Shown here: positions 54,837 through 63,035 of the stretch, piece by piece
How positions within the stretch are numbered: position 1 is the first letter of the stretch
How the letters are laid out: the number at the start of each line of letters is the position of its first letter
DNA from: Nocardioides sp. zg-1230
GTDB taxonomy: Bacteria; Actinomycetota; Actinomycetes; Propionibacteriales; Nocardioidaceae
Reading direction: 5' to 3'
DNA length: 64,000 bases
Assembly (NCBI RefSeq): GCF_013155335.1
Contig: NZ_JABJQZ010000002.1
Span: forward strand, 496,001-560,000
The notes under the pieces: model-generated
The model's database searches: none
Seen by the model: the letters and a program-made list of their open reading frames with translations, nothing else
Told to the model about the DNA's origin: nothing
Translations under genes and position numbers: made by a program

Positions 54837-57107
54837 TCACCTTGCTGCGCTTTGGAGCCAATCGAAGATCAGACGTCGACCGCTTTCGTCTAGGAGGAGC
54901 GCACGCTTGCGCAGCGCTGCTGCGATTGTGGCGACGTGTACTGCCTGCCGTTCAAGGTCCCTTCCGCTGCGGATGCCGTGCTCATAGAGAACCTCAATGA
55001 CCTCGTACTTCAACTTGGCGGTTCCGCTAGGGGCATGTACCAGGATTTCGGCCAGCCCGCGCAGTCTCCTGACAAGGACGTAGGTCCTGACGTCGCCAAT
55101 TGTCGCCAACTGCGATATCGAGAGAGCCACGAGGCTTCGCGGCGTTGTGAGTCCCGCCGCGCGCAGACGGTAGGCGTGGGGCTTGAACGGATCGACATCG
55201 AGCATGTCCGAACGCGGTGTGCCTGGGTAGCGGGTAAGGAACTCCGTGCTCTTTGCGAGGTCGATCAGGAATGGATCGCTGGATACTTCGTCGCGGCCAC
55301 CAGTACCCGCCATCACGGGCGCAAGCCGATTGATTGCTTCCTTCGTATCGCCTTGTTCGGCGTACAGACAGGCGAGGTCGTAGTCCAGGGTCGTCGACCC
55401 GAGTGCTGAAGTGACGACAGCATCCGGGACGTAGCCGTACGCGATGCCGTGCAGCACCTTGGCGACTGGTCGCAGTGACCGACCGAATGGGTCCTCTACG
55501 GAGAGTTCGGCCACCTCAGCGAGCAGCAAACCGGCTAGTTCCTTCCCGCAACGCCGCGCCTGGTCCTTCTGCTCACCCGCCAGCTGGTGCCGGCGGTTCA
55601 ACGTCACCGCGGTAGCCGTGTGCAGGAGCCGGACGCGGATGGGTCGGCACTTTGTGCCAGCATTCTTCGGCTCGACGACCCGGGCGTAGAGCCATGCCAC
55701 ATACCGCTCTAGTACCGCGTCATCGGCGCTTGATCGATCGAGCTCGTGGCGGAACGCGATTTGCGCAGCTAGATTCTCCGGGTCCACGTCGATGGCGTGT
55801 GAAAGGAGGTCGATTTTTTGGTCTTTCTTGAAGTCGCCGGTTGTCGCCGCGTACTGCCACCCGACGCTGCGCCAGTCCTGGGCGCCCACAAGACCGTCGA
55901 ATCCAGATCCGTACCCGTCGCTTAATCTAAGTAGCACGAACGCTGCGGCCATGTCGACGGTGTCGACTGACGGTCCCGCGCTACCGAGCGGGCACTTCTC
56001 AAGGACTGCGGAACCGACGTTCCTCCCGTTGCGAGTCATCACCGCGTGCGCTTCTCCGCTTTGGCGTAGGTCGACAACGACTCTCCATGGGGTAACCCCC
56101 AGGAGCACCTGCATGGCCGTGAGTGCGGCGGCGAGCCAGCCGTTCTTAACGTCCGTGATGGCTTTGCCATTTAGAACGTCCACATCTGTGCCGCGGGGCA
56201 CTTCAAGTCCCGCCGGTGGATCGCCACCGAGTTCGCGCAGCATCGCGATGAGCTGGGTTGCCGCGCCTTCATCTTCCTTGCCCGCTGCATCGCGTACTTG
56301 GACCGTCAAGCGCATGCGGCTGCCCAGCACGATCGCCCACGAGACAGCGCTCGCGGCGTAGATCGCAATCGTCCAACCCACCAGCCACGGCTTGGCGGAG
56401 TCCAACCACCATGGTGACGCCAAAGCAACTATTGCGGTGACCGCACCCGCTACCGACAACATCGTGAGCGCCTTCAGTGTGAAGCGGGGCCACGTCCCCG
56501 ACCAGAGAAGCAGTAGTAGGCGAGCAGCGACGGCGATGCCAAGGACGACGGCGAGTCCTGCGAGCAGCAAGGTCGATAGGGGGTCGACGACTGACTTCTT
56601 GAACTTCTTCCATTCCGACTCGTCAGCGTCGACCCGTGTAAACGCGTTGCTGTCAACTGCTTGCTCGGCCGCCTTCGGGATATGCGTGTCGGCACGGTCA
56701 CGGATGCCTTGGGCCTCAACGTTGTCAGCATCGATCGCCAGCACTGCGTTCGCGGCTGTGAGCGCCGCACGCCACCCCTCGACGAGCGCCGCCTCGTCGG
56801 CGCCGTCCAGATCTTTGGCGTCCGTCTCCGCCTTCGTTGCGGCTGGCACGAGAGTGGCTGCCTCCGCTACCTTTTCGGCAGCGGCGGACTCTTCGGGTCC
56901 ACAGATCGCTGGCAAGGCCGCGTCGTCTCGCGCGGCCGCGATAAGGGCGAGTGCTTTCTGCGGGTGATGCGCATCCGTCAGGTCCTCAGCAACCGGGCAT
57001 ACAGGAGAGTCCGAGGCAGCGACCGCTGGCGGAGCCGGGAAAGCGAGCACGAATACACCGGCGGCGAGCACAAGCAGAGGTGTACCAAGACGCTTGGAGT
57101 TGACCAT
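54837..57107 (-). CDS. Large exported/membrane protein with helical repeats, unknown
   Basis: A 756-residue protein of unknown family. Signal peptide (LLVLAAGVFVLAFPAPPAVAA), then helical repeats rich in Ala/Glu/Asp (about 40-150), three or four TM helices (about 185-270), a mixed domain to about 420, TPR-like helices (KKDQKIDLLSHAIDVDPENLAAQIAF; YDLACLYAEQGDTKEAINRL) and two C-terminal helix-hairpin-helix-like motifs (AAGLTTPRSLVALSISQLATIGDV; LYEHGIRSGRDLE). I start it at ATG 57107; a TTG at 57131 is possible. Single gene of its cassette. Confidence 0.7.
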   Translation of the reverse strand: MVNSKRLGTPLLVLAAGVFVLAFPAPPAVAASDSPVCPVAEDLTDAHHPQKALALIAAARDDAALPAICGPEESAAAEKVAEAATLVPAATKAETDAKDLDGADEAALVEGWRAALTAANAVLAIDADNVEAQGIRDRADTHIPKAAEQAVDSNAFTRVDADESEWKKFKKSVVDPLSTLLLAGLAVVLGIAVAARLLLLLWSGTWPRFTLKALTMLSVAGAVTAIVALASPWWLDSAKPWLVGWTIAIYAASAVSWAIVLGSRMRLTVQVRDAAGKEDEGAATQLIAMLRELGGDPPAGLEVPRGTDVDVLNGKAITDVKNGWLAAALTAMQVLLGVTPWRVVVDLRQSGEAHAVMTRNGRNVGSAVLEKCPLGSAGPSVDTVDMAAAFVLLRLSDGYGSGFDGLVGAQDWRSVGWQYAATTGDFKKDQKIDLLSHAIDVDPENLAAQIAFRHELDRSSADDAVLERYVAWLYARVVEPKNAGTKCRPIRVRLLHTATAVTLNRRHQLAGEQKDQARRCGKELAGLLLAEVAELSVEDPFGRSLRPVAKVLHGIAYGYVPDAVVTSALGSTTLDYDLACLYAEQGDTKEAINRLAPVMAGTGGRDEVSSDPFLIDLAKSTEFLTRYPGTPRSDMLDVDPFKPHAYRLRAAGLTTPRSLVALSISQLATIGDVRTYVLVRRLRGLAEILVHAPSGTAKLKYEVIEVLYEHGIRSGRDLERQAVHVATIAAALRKRALLLDESGRRLIFDWLQSAAR

Positions 57108-57437
57108 CGAAAGGCCCCCGAAATCTCCCAATTCACCACCGAGGGACCCAGCAAAGTTGGACCGTTGACGAGAGCGGCGTACAACGCACAGATGTACCGC
57201 ATTCAGGGGCTACACCCACCTCTGGGGGCGTCGATGGACATCACCGCCGGCTGAGCGCGCTCCAGACCCTCGCGAGCCGCTCGGGAAGAGCTCGACGTCG
57301 CGCACGGCGGGTGCCCTAGCGAAACGACGACGTAGGTTCGTGTGTTGGCTCACGACATTCCTGTGGCCGCGTGGCGTTTCCACATGGCGCGCCGCCACCG
57401 ACGGCGCTGCCAGCCCGAGCCCGGGTAGCGTGCTTGG

Positions 57438-57457
57438 CCGCGTCATATCGCCGCGAT
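57438..57457 (+). repeat. Intergenic array motif, copy 3
   Basis: CCGCGTCATATCGCCGCGAT. Between the large membrane gene and the recombinase. Confidence 0.65.
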
Positions 57458-57498
57458 GCCTGTCCGACTGAGTCTTAGGCAACGGCGCGGACCTAGCC

Positions 57499-57549
57499 TC
57501 GGGCAAGTGCCTCGTCCTCATTCGGCGGACCAGGTCGGGGCTTGCCCGA
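57499..57549. repeat. Extended imperfect hairpin upstream of the tyrosine recombinase
   Basis: TCGGGCAAG (57499-57507) pairs with CTTGCCCGA (57541-57549). Inside, GCCT/AGGT and GTCC/GGAC stems are separated by a C-C mismatch and a GGGG bulge, with a 9-base loop. Long imperfect hairpins with bulges are the form taken by single-stranded recombination sites; it could also be an operator. Confidence 0.6.
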
Positions 57550-57568
57550 CTCCGCCAGGGTGACACCG

Positions 57569-58474
57569 ATGAACACGATCCTGCCGTTCCAGCCCGATGC
57601 GATGACGCCAGCCCAGCTCGCGGCCGTCTCCTATCTCGCCCGCTACTCCGGGCACACCCACACGTTGTACGCCTCCCAACTGCGGCGCTGGTTCGTCTGG
57701 TGCGAAAGCAACGCCCTCGACCCGCTCGTCGGGATCCGGCGAGCCCACATCGAGCTCTACATCCGACACCTCGCACAAGCCGGCCTGATCGCGTCCTCTG
57801 TCATCACCTCGATGCACGCCGTCCGCGGCTACTTCAAGTACGCCCACATCGACGGACTCATCGTGTCCGACCCGGCTGTCTACGCACGCCTGCCAAGAGT
57901 GCACCGCGACGAATCCCGCACCCAAGGACTGGACCGGCTCGAGCTCATCCGCTTCCTCCAAGTCTCCCAAACGCTCACCGTCCACCACGGAGCGCTGGCA
58001 TTCCTGCTCGGCATCAACGCCCTACGAGCATCCGAGGCAGCCGCGGTCCGGATCGAGGACTACGCCGAAACACTTCGCGGGCATCGAGTGCTGCACCTCG
58101 TCGGGAAGGGCGACAAGCCCGCCACCATGCCCATCACCGTGCCCGTGCTGCGCGTCCTCGAAGCCTGCCGCGGCAGCCGGACCGAGGGCCGACTCATCCT
58201 GCGCCCCGTGTCGGGCAACCCCATCGACCGCCGAGACGCCTACCGAATGGTCGCCCGCATCGCGAAAGCGGCGGCCATCCCACGTCACATCAGCCCACAC
58301 TCGCTACGCCACGCCGCGATCACCAACGCTCTCGACGCCGGCGTGCCACTGCGCGACGCGCAGATCCTCGCCCGCCACGCCGACCCGCGTACCACCGAGC
58401 ACTACGACCGTGCCCGCGGAAACCTAGACCGTCACGGCGTCCACTTCCTCACCGCCTACGTCGCCGGGGTTTAG
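57569..58474 (+). CDS. Tyrosine recombinase / site-specific integrase
   Basis: A 301-residue integrase. N-terminal SAM-like core-binding domain (AAVSYLARYSGHTHTLYASQLRRWFVWCE), then a catalytic domain with the full set: Arg in GINALRASEAAAVR, Lys in LVGKGDKPATMPI, HSLRH, His in ILARHADPRTT and the nucleophile Tyr in EHYDRARGN. It lacks the extra insert typical of integron IntI. GTG 57560 is an alternative start. It sits as one cassette inside the motif array. Confidence 0.92.
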   Translation: MNTILPFQPDAMTPAQLAAVSYLARYSGHTHTLYASQLRRWFVWCESNALDPLVGIRRAHIELYIRHLAQAGLIASSVITSMHAVRGYFKYAHIDGLIVSDPAVYARLPRVHRDESRTQGLDRLELIRFLQVSQTLTVHHGALAFLLGINALRASEAAAVRIEDYAETLRGHRVLHLVGKGDKPATMPITVPVLRVLEACRGSRTEGRLILRPVSGNPIDRRDAYRMVARIAKAAAIPRHISPHSLRHAAITNALDAGVPLRDAQILARHADPRTTEHYDRARGNLDRHGVHFLTAYVAGV

Positions 58475-58810
58475 ATGGGGGACATCGGTGGCAATGGAGG
58501 GCATGCCAACGTCCACTAAGACGCACACCCCAGCGTCGTGTTGTGCGTCTGTGACGGTACCGCCACGCGATCAGCTCGTCGCGTCTTGGATCGCCTGTTC
58601 GAAGTGCTCCGTAGTGCCCAGCACGAACAACAGGCCGTCGATCAGGCCGTCAACTACTTCGCGAGAGGACTCCTCCAGTTGTCCGTTCGAGACATGGAGT
58701 GTCTTGCCTCAGCCTGTCCCATTCCGCCGCATCGGTGAAACTACGACCCGCGTCGCGCGCGTGCAAGGACGAGGCGACTCGGTTTGGCACTTGACGAAGC
58801 ACCTCAGGCG
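58475..58810. other. 336-base gap with motif copy 4
   Basis: A minus-strand frame ending at 58571 reads LEESSREVVDGLIDGLLFVLG-like but has no start codon and a stop upstream, so I do not call it. The motif copy lies at 58713-58732. Confidence 0.4.
58713..58732 (+). repeat. Intergenic array motif, copy 4
   Basis: CCTGTCCCATTCCGCCGCAT (two extra bases before TTCCGCCGC). Between the recombinase and the HEPN-motif gene. Confidence 0.6.
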
Positions 58811-59281
58811 TTAGAACCGAGGGACAGTGTGGCCCAGTCGCTCTTCAACTGCTCTCTCGATGGCTGTGCCCAGAGCGGCGTGGGTCCGCCTTACCCAATC
58901 CGTCGCAGCCTTCGCGTCGGCGTCGTCCTCCCCGAGGAAGTCGAGCAACCGCGGGTTGTCGTACTCGCGCTGGTAGTGGAACACCTGGTTGCGGAAGCGC
59001 CGCAGACGGTCAGCGTGGTTGTCGGCCAATAGTGCATCGACGTCGGGGTCGGCGAGTTTCGCTTGTCGCCACCCTTCGATGACGACGTAGAGCGTGGCGT
59101 ACCAGAGGCTCATTGAGATCTGGTCGTCCATGAAGGTGACGGGATCGATTGCTTCCGATGACTGCGCGCGCCTGACCCTGCGCATGAACACGTCACGAAG
59201 GAAGCTTGCGTTGAGGAAATAGCCATGTAGCGCCAGCAGTTCAAGAACCTGTTCGCCGTCAGCGCCTTTGGAACTAGCCAC
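58811..59281 (-). CDS. Small protein with HEPN-like R-X4-H motif
   Basis: A 156-residue, all-helical protein. The segment RLRRFRNQVFHYQREYDNPRLLDFL contains RNQVFH, the R-X4-H catalytic pattern of HEPN RNases, with a second helix pair before it (ISMSLWYATLYVVIEGWRQA). No partner antitoxin gene is adjacent. Single gene of its cassette. RNase activity is inferred, not shown. Confidence 0.7.
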   Translation of the reverse strand: MASSKGADGEQVLELLALHGYFLNASFLRDVFMRRVRRAQSSEAIDPVTFMDDQISMSLWYATLYVVIEGWRQAKLADPDVDALLADNHADRLRRFRNQVFHYQREYDNPRLLDFLGEDDADAKAATDWVRRTHAALGTAIERAVEERLGHTVPRF

Positions 59282-59335
59282 TTAGAGATCGTAGGGGTAC
59301 GCGCCGCCCCTGACGCCCGGCGTTGTCGCTGCGAG

Positions 59336-59354
59336 GTGCGTCCTTCGGCTGCGG
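59336..59354 (+). repeat. Intergenic array motif, copy 5
   Basis: GTGCGTCCTTCGGCTGCGG, a diverged copy. It is flanked by CTGACGC (59310-59316) and its complement GCGTCAG (59363-59369), which would form a stem around it. Confidence 0.6.
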
Positions 59355-59508
59355 TCCCCCGAGCGTCAGCCAAGCCGCCCTGTGTGCCTGCTTGACAGGC
59401 CAGGACTGAGTAACGGCCACGCCCTCAAGTCACCGCCTGTCCGCGCGATCTGGCCCGACTCGCGCTGGGCCTCTGGCGGGGACTTGCTGCGGCGGAGAGA
59501 ATCGCTAG

Positions 59509-60486
59509 GTGCGGACTCTCTTCGTGGGCCTCTCGGGTCCGATCGGGTATGACTATCAACGGCCGCGCGGACGGCGGGAGCATCTACCCAACCCAGTCTT
59601 GGAGGACGTGAACGGGCTGCTGCTTTGTTACGACCGCCTGCTGTTTCTGAGTCGCGCCACGTGTCCGTCAGATATGCGCAAGTTGGAGTATGTGGAGTTC
59701 CTCGAAGACGACGATCAACTGATGAAGACGGCATCCGTGGCGGTCGAACAGTTCGTTGAACTGTCAGAGCAGGCCCAATACGGCGACTTCCGCTGGGATG
59801 GCTGGCAGCAAGCGCTCTTCAGCATCACAGGAGGCGATCCTGCGTGCACCATCGACAACCACTCGAGACCGCTACAGGCTCTGCCGCCGGGCCTACCGAT
59901 CACCGGAAATGCCGCAGATGTGCGGACAGCTTTCGCTGATATAGGTATCGCGGCGTCACTGCAACGCGAGGGAGTAGACGTGCTGACAAACAGTCTCGCT
60001 GTTCAGTCTCTGGGCGGAGCCCTCGAAGAGCTAGCGCCACCACCACGCTCAACCTTCACCGAGCAGCACATCGATGTGGCCCACGAGCTCGGGTCGATCC
60101 GTGTCCCCAACCGATGGAATCGTCGCGGTAGCTATCACCGAAGCATCGAGGAACTTCGTGGCCATCCCGAAGTTGAGTCGTTCCGCCGGTTCTTGTCGCA
60201 GGAGATAGACGACAGCGGAGAAGAGGCGAGCGAACGTGCGCGATCGATCACGCGCCTCGCTGATGAGTACGCAAGGAAGGCACTACGCGACTTGCCTGCG
60301 AAGGCGAGCCTCCGGGAGACCGTCGGCCGAGCTGGGATCCCGCTGCTCAATCTTGCTCTACCGCACGCTGGGACAGTGACCGGGGGGTTACTCAAGGTGT
60401 TTGACTGGAAAAAGCATCGCGATGAAGTCGACCGGACTGGCTGGGCGCGATTCGTAATCGACGTGAACCACCCAAGCGACGAGTAG
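59509..60486 (+). CDS. Unknown 325-residue cassette protein
   Basis: No family recognised. The N-terminal half has a beta-alpha look (MRTLFVGLSGPIGYDY; EDVNGLLLCYDRLLFL; KLEYVEFLEDDDQL), the C-terminal half is helical and charged (EVESFRRFLSQEIDDSGEEASERARS) and a weakly hydrophobic segment lies near 270-300 (GIPLLNLALPHAGTVTGGLL). GTG start. Single gene of its cassette. Confidence 0.65.
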   Translation: MRTLFVGLSGPIGYDYQRPRGRREHLPNPVLEDVNGLLLCYDRLLFLSRATCPSDMRKLEYVEFLEDDDQLMKTASVAVEQFVELSEQAQYGDFRWDGWQQALFSITGGDPACTIDNHSRPLQALPPGLPITGNAADVRTAFADIGIAASLQREGVDVLTNSLAVQSLGGALEELAPPPRSTFTEQHIDVAHELGSIRVPNRWNRRGSYHRSIEELRGHPEVESFRRFLSQEIDDSGEEASERARSITRLADEYARKALRDLPAKASLRETVGRAGIPLLNLALPHAGTVTGGLLKVFDWKKHRDEVDRTGWARFVIDVNHPSDE

Positions 60487-60490
60487 GAAC

Positions 60491-60510
60491 CCGCGTCTAT
60501 CCGCCGCCTT
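60491..60510 (+). repeat. Intergenic array motif, copy 6
   Basis: CCGCGTCTATCCGCCGCCTT. It begins five bases after the stop of the 59509-60486 gene. Confidence 0.7.
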
Positions 60511-60575
60511 TCGAATGTCCGGATCTGTAGCACCCGAATCACTCGAAGCGTCGCCTGGAGCTTCGCGGTGTTCCG

Positions 60576-61265
60576 TCAGTCGGCGGTCGTCCGTTCGCGC
60601 AACCAGTGGTCGCCACCGATCTCCTCATCTTCGAGGTAGGTCTTCGTGGCGAGTGGGTTCAAGGGCTCGTTCGGGGAATGTTTGCGCCGCGCCAGCCTGT
60701 CGCGCATTCGCCGCCAGCGGATCCGTGCCGGCGCCAGCCTGGTGCCGGCCAGCCACACCCGGTACGCCGGATCCTTCAAGATCTTGTCCTCAGCCGCGCG
60801 TCTTGTCGACGGTGAGATGATCCGGTTGTCCTCAGGTTCGGGATACACCTCCCCGTTCGCGAGTGCCGCCTCGGTGAGGTCTGCGCGATAGGCCGGATCC
60901 ATGTTCCAGCGTCGAATCGCGTCGGTGACGTCGACGGAGAGGTCAATCCGAGGTTCACGCGGCCGGCCGGACTCGTCGGGCTCCTCGTAGTCTCTGTCCC
61001 ACTCCATGTAGCGACTAATGAGCAGAAGCAGCCCGATGGCACCTCTTCCCATTACGTCGGCGAAATGAGTGAAGTCCCTGAACCTCACAAGGACGGGGTC
61101 GCCAACGGCCAAGAGGTGAACGAACTCTCTGGTGGCCGCGTCCCGGCGGCCCCGAATGGACTCGTTGCGATCCGACCGCCAAAGGGCGATGGCTAACGAA
61201 GCTGGCACGAGCGAGGCGAGGACTGTGACAACTAGATTGAGCCAGTCGAACCAGTCCGGATGCAT
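60576..61265 (-). CDS. Unknown single-TM cassette protein
   Basis: A 229-residue protein with one N-terminal TM (WLNLVVTVLASLVPASLAIALW, about 7-28) and a basic/acidic cytoplasmic part (DRNESIRGRRDAATREFVHLLAVGDPVLVRF; a YMEWDRDYEEPDESGRPREP stretch). ATG 61265 (MHPDWFDWLN) fits better than an upstream start. No family recognised. Confidence 0.65.
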   Translation of the reverse strand: MHPDWFDWLNLVVTVLASLVPASLAIALWRSDRNESIRGRRDAATREFVHLLAVGDPVLVRFRDFTHFADVMGRGAIGLLLLISRYMEWDRDYEEPDESGRPREPRIDLSVDVTDAIRRWNMDPAYRADLTEAALANGEVYPEPEDNRIISPSTRRAAEDKILKDPAYRVWLAGTRLAPARIRWRRMRDRLARRKHSPNEPLNPLATKTYLEDEEIGGDHWLRERTTAD

Positions 61266-61367
61266 GAACGCGAGGTTATCGGTCGACCCGATTCGCAACT
61301 GCTCTTTCGACCCCTGATCCGCGGGTTCAACGTGCCGCGCCGTCGGGGCGCTAGCCCGCACCCATCA

Positions 61368-61387
61368 CCGCATCCTTCCGCCGCCTG
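61368..61387 (+). repeat. Intergenic array motif, copy 7
   Basis: CCGCATCCTTCCGCCGCCTG. Between two minus-strand cassette genes. Confidence 0.75.
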
Positions 61388-61424
61388 TTGGCGCCGATTC
61401 GAGGGTGCCGCGGATGGCGTCCAC

Positions 61425-61865
61425 TCAGTGCTGCCTGGCGTCAAGCCATGCGTCGAAACTCGGAAGCCTGGGCTGAAAAAACGGAAGTCGCGAACGCGCG
61501 GCCCACGCATCGATCCACTTCAGGCAGTCCAGCAAGTAGCGACGCGCGGTTTCGTTCCATTGCTCGTCGTGTTGGCTCAGTTCGTGCCCGACCATTCGGT
61601 CGTCGAGGCTCGCTAGCGCAACACCGCCGAGAGCTTCGCCAAGTGCCATCCGGACGGAGCGGCTCATGTGCTGTGCCGACTCTGGTAGGCGCGCCCGATA
61701 TTGGTCGAATGTCGTCTCCCACTGCATGAGGTGAGCTGAGACCTGCTCGGGCAAGATCGTCCCATCGGCGGCACCGTCCAACGTGGACAACGCCGCAAGC
61801 AGGGCCTCGCGGAGAATCGATAGGACGGTCTCTTCGGTCGGGTGTGTGTTCACGGCTTCTTCCAC
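61425..61865 (-). CDS. Unknown helical 146-residue cassette protein
   Basis: A soluble, helical protein (EETVLSILREALLAALSTLDGA; MALGEALGGVALASLDDRMVGHELSQHDEQW; YLLDCLKWIDAWAARSRLPFF). GTG start; no signal or TM. No family recognised. It looks like a standalone functional gene, as expected of a cassette. Confidence 0.62.
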   Translation of the reverse strand: MEEAVNTHPTEETVLSILREALLAALSTLDGAADGTILPEQVSAHLMQWETTFDQYRARLPESAQHMSRSVRMALGEALGGVALASLDDRMVGHELSQHDEQWNETARRYLLDCLKWIDAWAARSRLPFFQPRLPSFDAWLDARQH

Positions 61866-61926
61866 TCGCGCGGGCTGGTTCCTCGACCCTAACGACGCCG
61901 AGCGACACCCGGGAGTTGGCTCCGTC

Positions 61927-61946
61927 CCGCGTCCTTTCGCCGCCTG
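61927..61946 (+). repeat. Intergenic array motif, copy 8
   Basis: CCGCGTCCTTTCGCCGCCTG. Between the divergent cassette genes at 61865 and 61998. Confidence 0.72.
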
Positions 61947-61997
61947 CCGGGGACGTCCGGTCTGCCTGCGGGCGACTCTGAGCCGTACTGTGAAGGC

Positions 61998-62213
61998 GTG
62001 GGTGAGCAGCGTCCAAACCTCCGCGGCATGACGGTGAACGAAGCCCTCGTAACAGCGGACCTAATCGAGCAGTGGGATGCCGCGATCGAAGCGGGCGATC
62101 GAAATGCGGCGATCGAGGTCTTGAGGGCGGTCTTCAGCGATAGCAGCGCTGCCGCCACCGTGGATGCGGTCCTGGCCGAGCCGCAGAAATACGGATACCT
62201 CCGCGGAGTTTGA
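61998..62213 (+). CDS. Small 71-residue cassette protein
   Basis: A short helical protein (MTVNEALVTADLIEQWDAAIEAGDRNAAIEVLRAVF; ending AEPQKYGYLRGV). GTG start with weak ribosome site. The amphipathic pattern suggests a real product. No family recognised. Confidence 0.6.
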   Translation: MGEQRPNLRGMTVNEALVTADLIEQWDAAIEAGDRNAAIEVLRAVFSDSSAAATVDAVLAEPQKYGYLRGV

Positions 62214-62256
62214 ATCGCCGTACCTGCCCGCAATGGGTGCGTCGTTTCGCCCCTGG

Positions 62257-62276
62257 GCACGTCCTTCCGCCGTGTG
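62257..62276 (+). repeat. Intergenic array motif, copy 9
   Basis: GCACGTCCTTCCGCCGTGTG. A second, weaker look-alike (TGCGTCGTTTCGCCCCTGG) lies 20 bases before it. Confidence 0.75.
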
Positions 62277-62307
62277 GATGGGCCAGCACCCCCGCCGGCG
62301 CGTTGGA

Positions 62308-62871
62308 TCACGAGTTGCTCGCCTGCCCTCCGTAGATGGAGCGGATTCGCTCAGACAGCAGCCGCTGAGCCTCTTCGAGCAGCTCAACTGCGGCTAGAAG
62401 TTCCCTCTCGGCCTGGGTCTCTGGTCGGCTTGTCGCCCCGAGCCGAGCAACAGCCGAGGTGAACTCGCTGACCTTAGTCCTAGCAGCCTCGTCCATGACG
62501 AGCCCCACGAGCGACTGGACGCGTCCGTTCGTGTCAAAAAGGGCCGCGTTGACGTCCTCTGGAAGTTGCGTACTCGGCATGGTCGCACTTCCGTTCTCTC
62601 GTGCTGCCATGAGGTCGAAATGATGAGCCCTGCCCGCCGCGCGCCCCAGGTCGGCTAGCGCGGCTTTGAGGTCCGTCAAGGTCTGCAGCTCAAACGCGCG
62701 CCGCTCTGCGGCGTGCGCCACGCTCAGCGCATCCTCGCGGTCTTCCTTGGCGATGCGGCGATCACGGCTGCCCCGTGCGGCTTCGGTCACCAACGTGCCG
62801 ACGTAACCGATGACGAGCGTGACGACGGGCAGGACTGCGTTCCACCACTCCATTGCTGGGCTCTCTTCCAT
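62308..62871 (-). CDS. Unknown single-TM cassette protein with coiled-coil
   Basis: A 187-residue protein: one N-terminal TM (WWNAVLPVVTLVIGYVGTLVTEAA), then charged helices with coiled-coil character (SRDRRIAKEDREDALSVAHAAERRAFELQTLTDLKAALADL) and a C-terminal helix pair. ATG 62871 fits the TM topology better than an upstream start. No family recognised. Confidence 0.65.
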   Translation of the reverse strand: MEESPAMEWWNAVLPVVTLVIGYVGTLVTEAARGSRDRRIAKEDREDALSVAHAAERRAFELQTLTDLKAALADLGRAAGRAHHFDLMAARENGSATMPSTQLPEDVNAALFDTNGRVQSLVGLVMDEAARTKVSEFTSAVARLGATSRPETQAERELLAAVELLEEAQRLLSERIRSIYGGQASNS

Positions 62872-62946
62872 AGCGGGTGGGCAGCGCAGTCGTTTGGCCA
62901 ACCGCGAGCACAAAGTCGAGGAAGAGTATCGATTGCTCGACCTGGC

Positions 62947-62966
62947 AGCGCGTCATGCCGCCGCTA
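62947..62966 (+). repeat. Intergenic array motif, copy 10
   Basis: AGCGCGTCATGCCGCCGCTA. Nearly identical to copy 11 over its first 17 bases. Confidence 0.72.
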
Positions 62967-63035
62967 TCGCTCAGTCATCGCTAAGCCCCGAGCCGTCGCC
63001 ATTCGGCCCGCTGACGCCTAGCGCGAGGCGGTCGA

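Larger units (their letters stand above)
57108..57568. other. 461-base divergent gap before the recombinase
   Basis: Contains promoters for two divergent genes, motif copy 3 and an extended hairpin just upstream of the recombinase. No tRNA and no convincing gene. Confidence 0.5.

Noticed and set aside
57108..57568. tRNA gene serving as attachment site for the integrase
   Set aside because: No cloverleaf or TTCGANTC-type T-arm found here or elsewhere in the island.
58571..58790. Minus-strand gene after the HEPN-motif gene
   Set aside because: Two protein-like stretches in different frames, no start codon, an internal stop, and the motif copy lies inside it.
60177..60190. Further copy of the array motif (GTCGTTCCGCCGG-like)
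   Set aside because: Lies inside the 59509-60486 gene as codons for Ser-Phe-Arg-Arg; counted as background.
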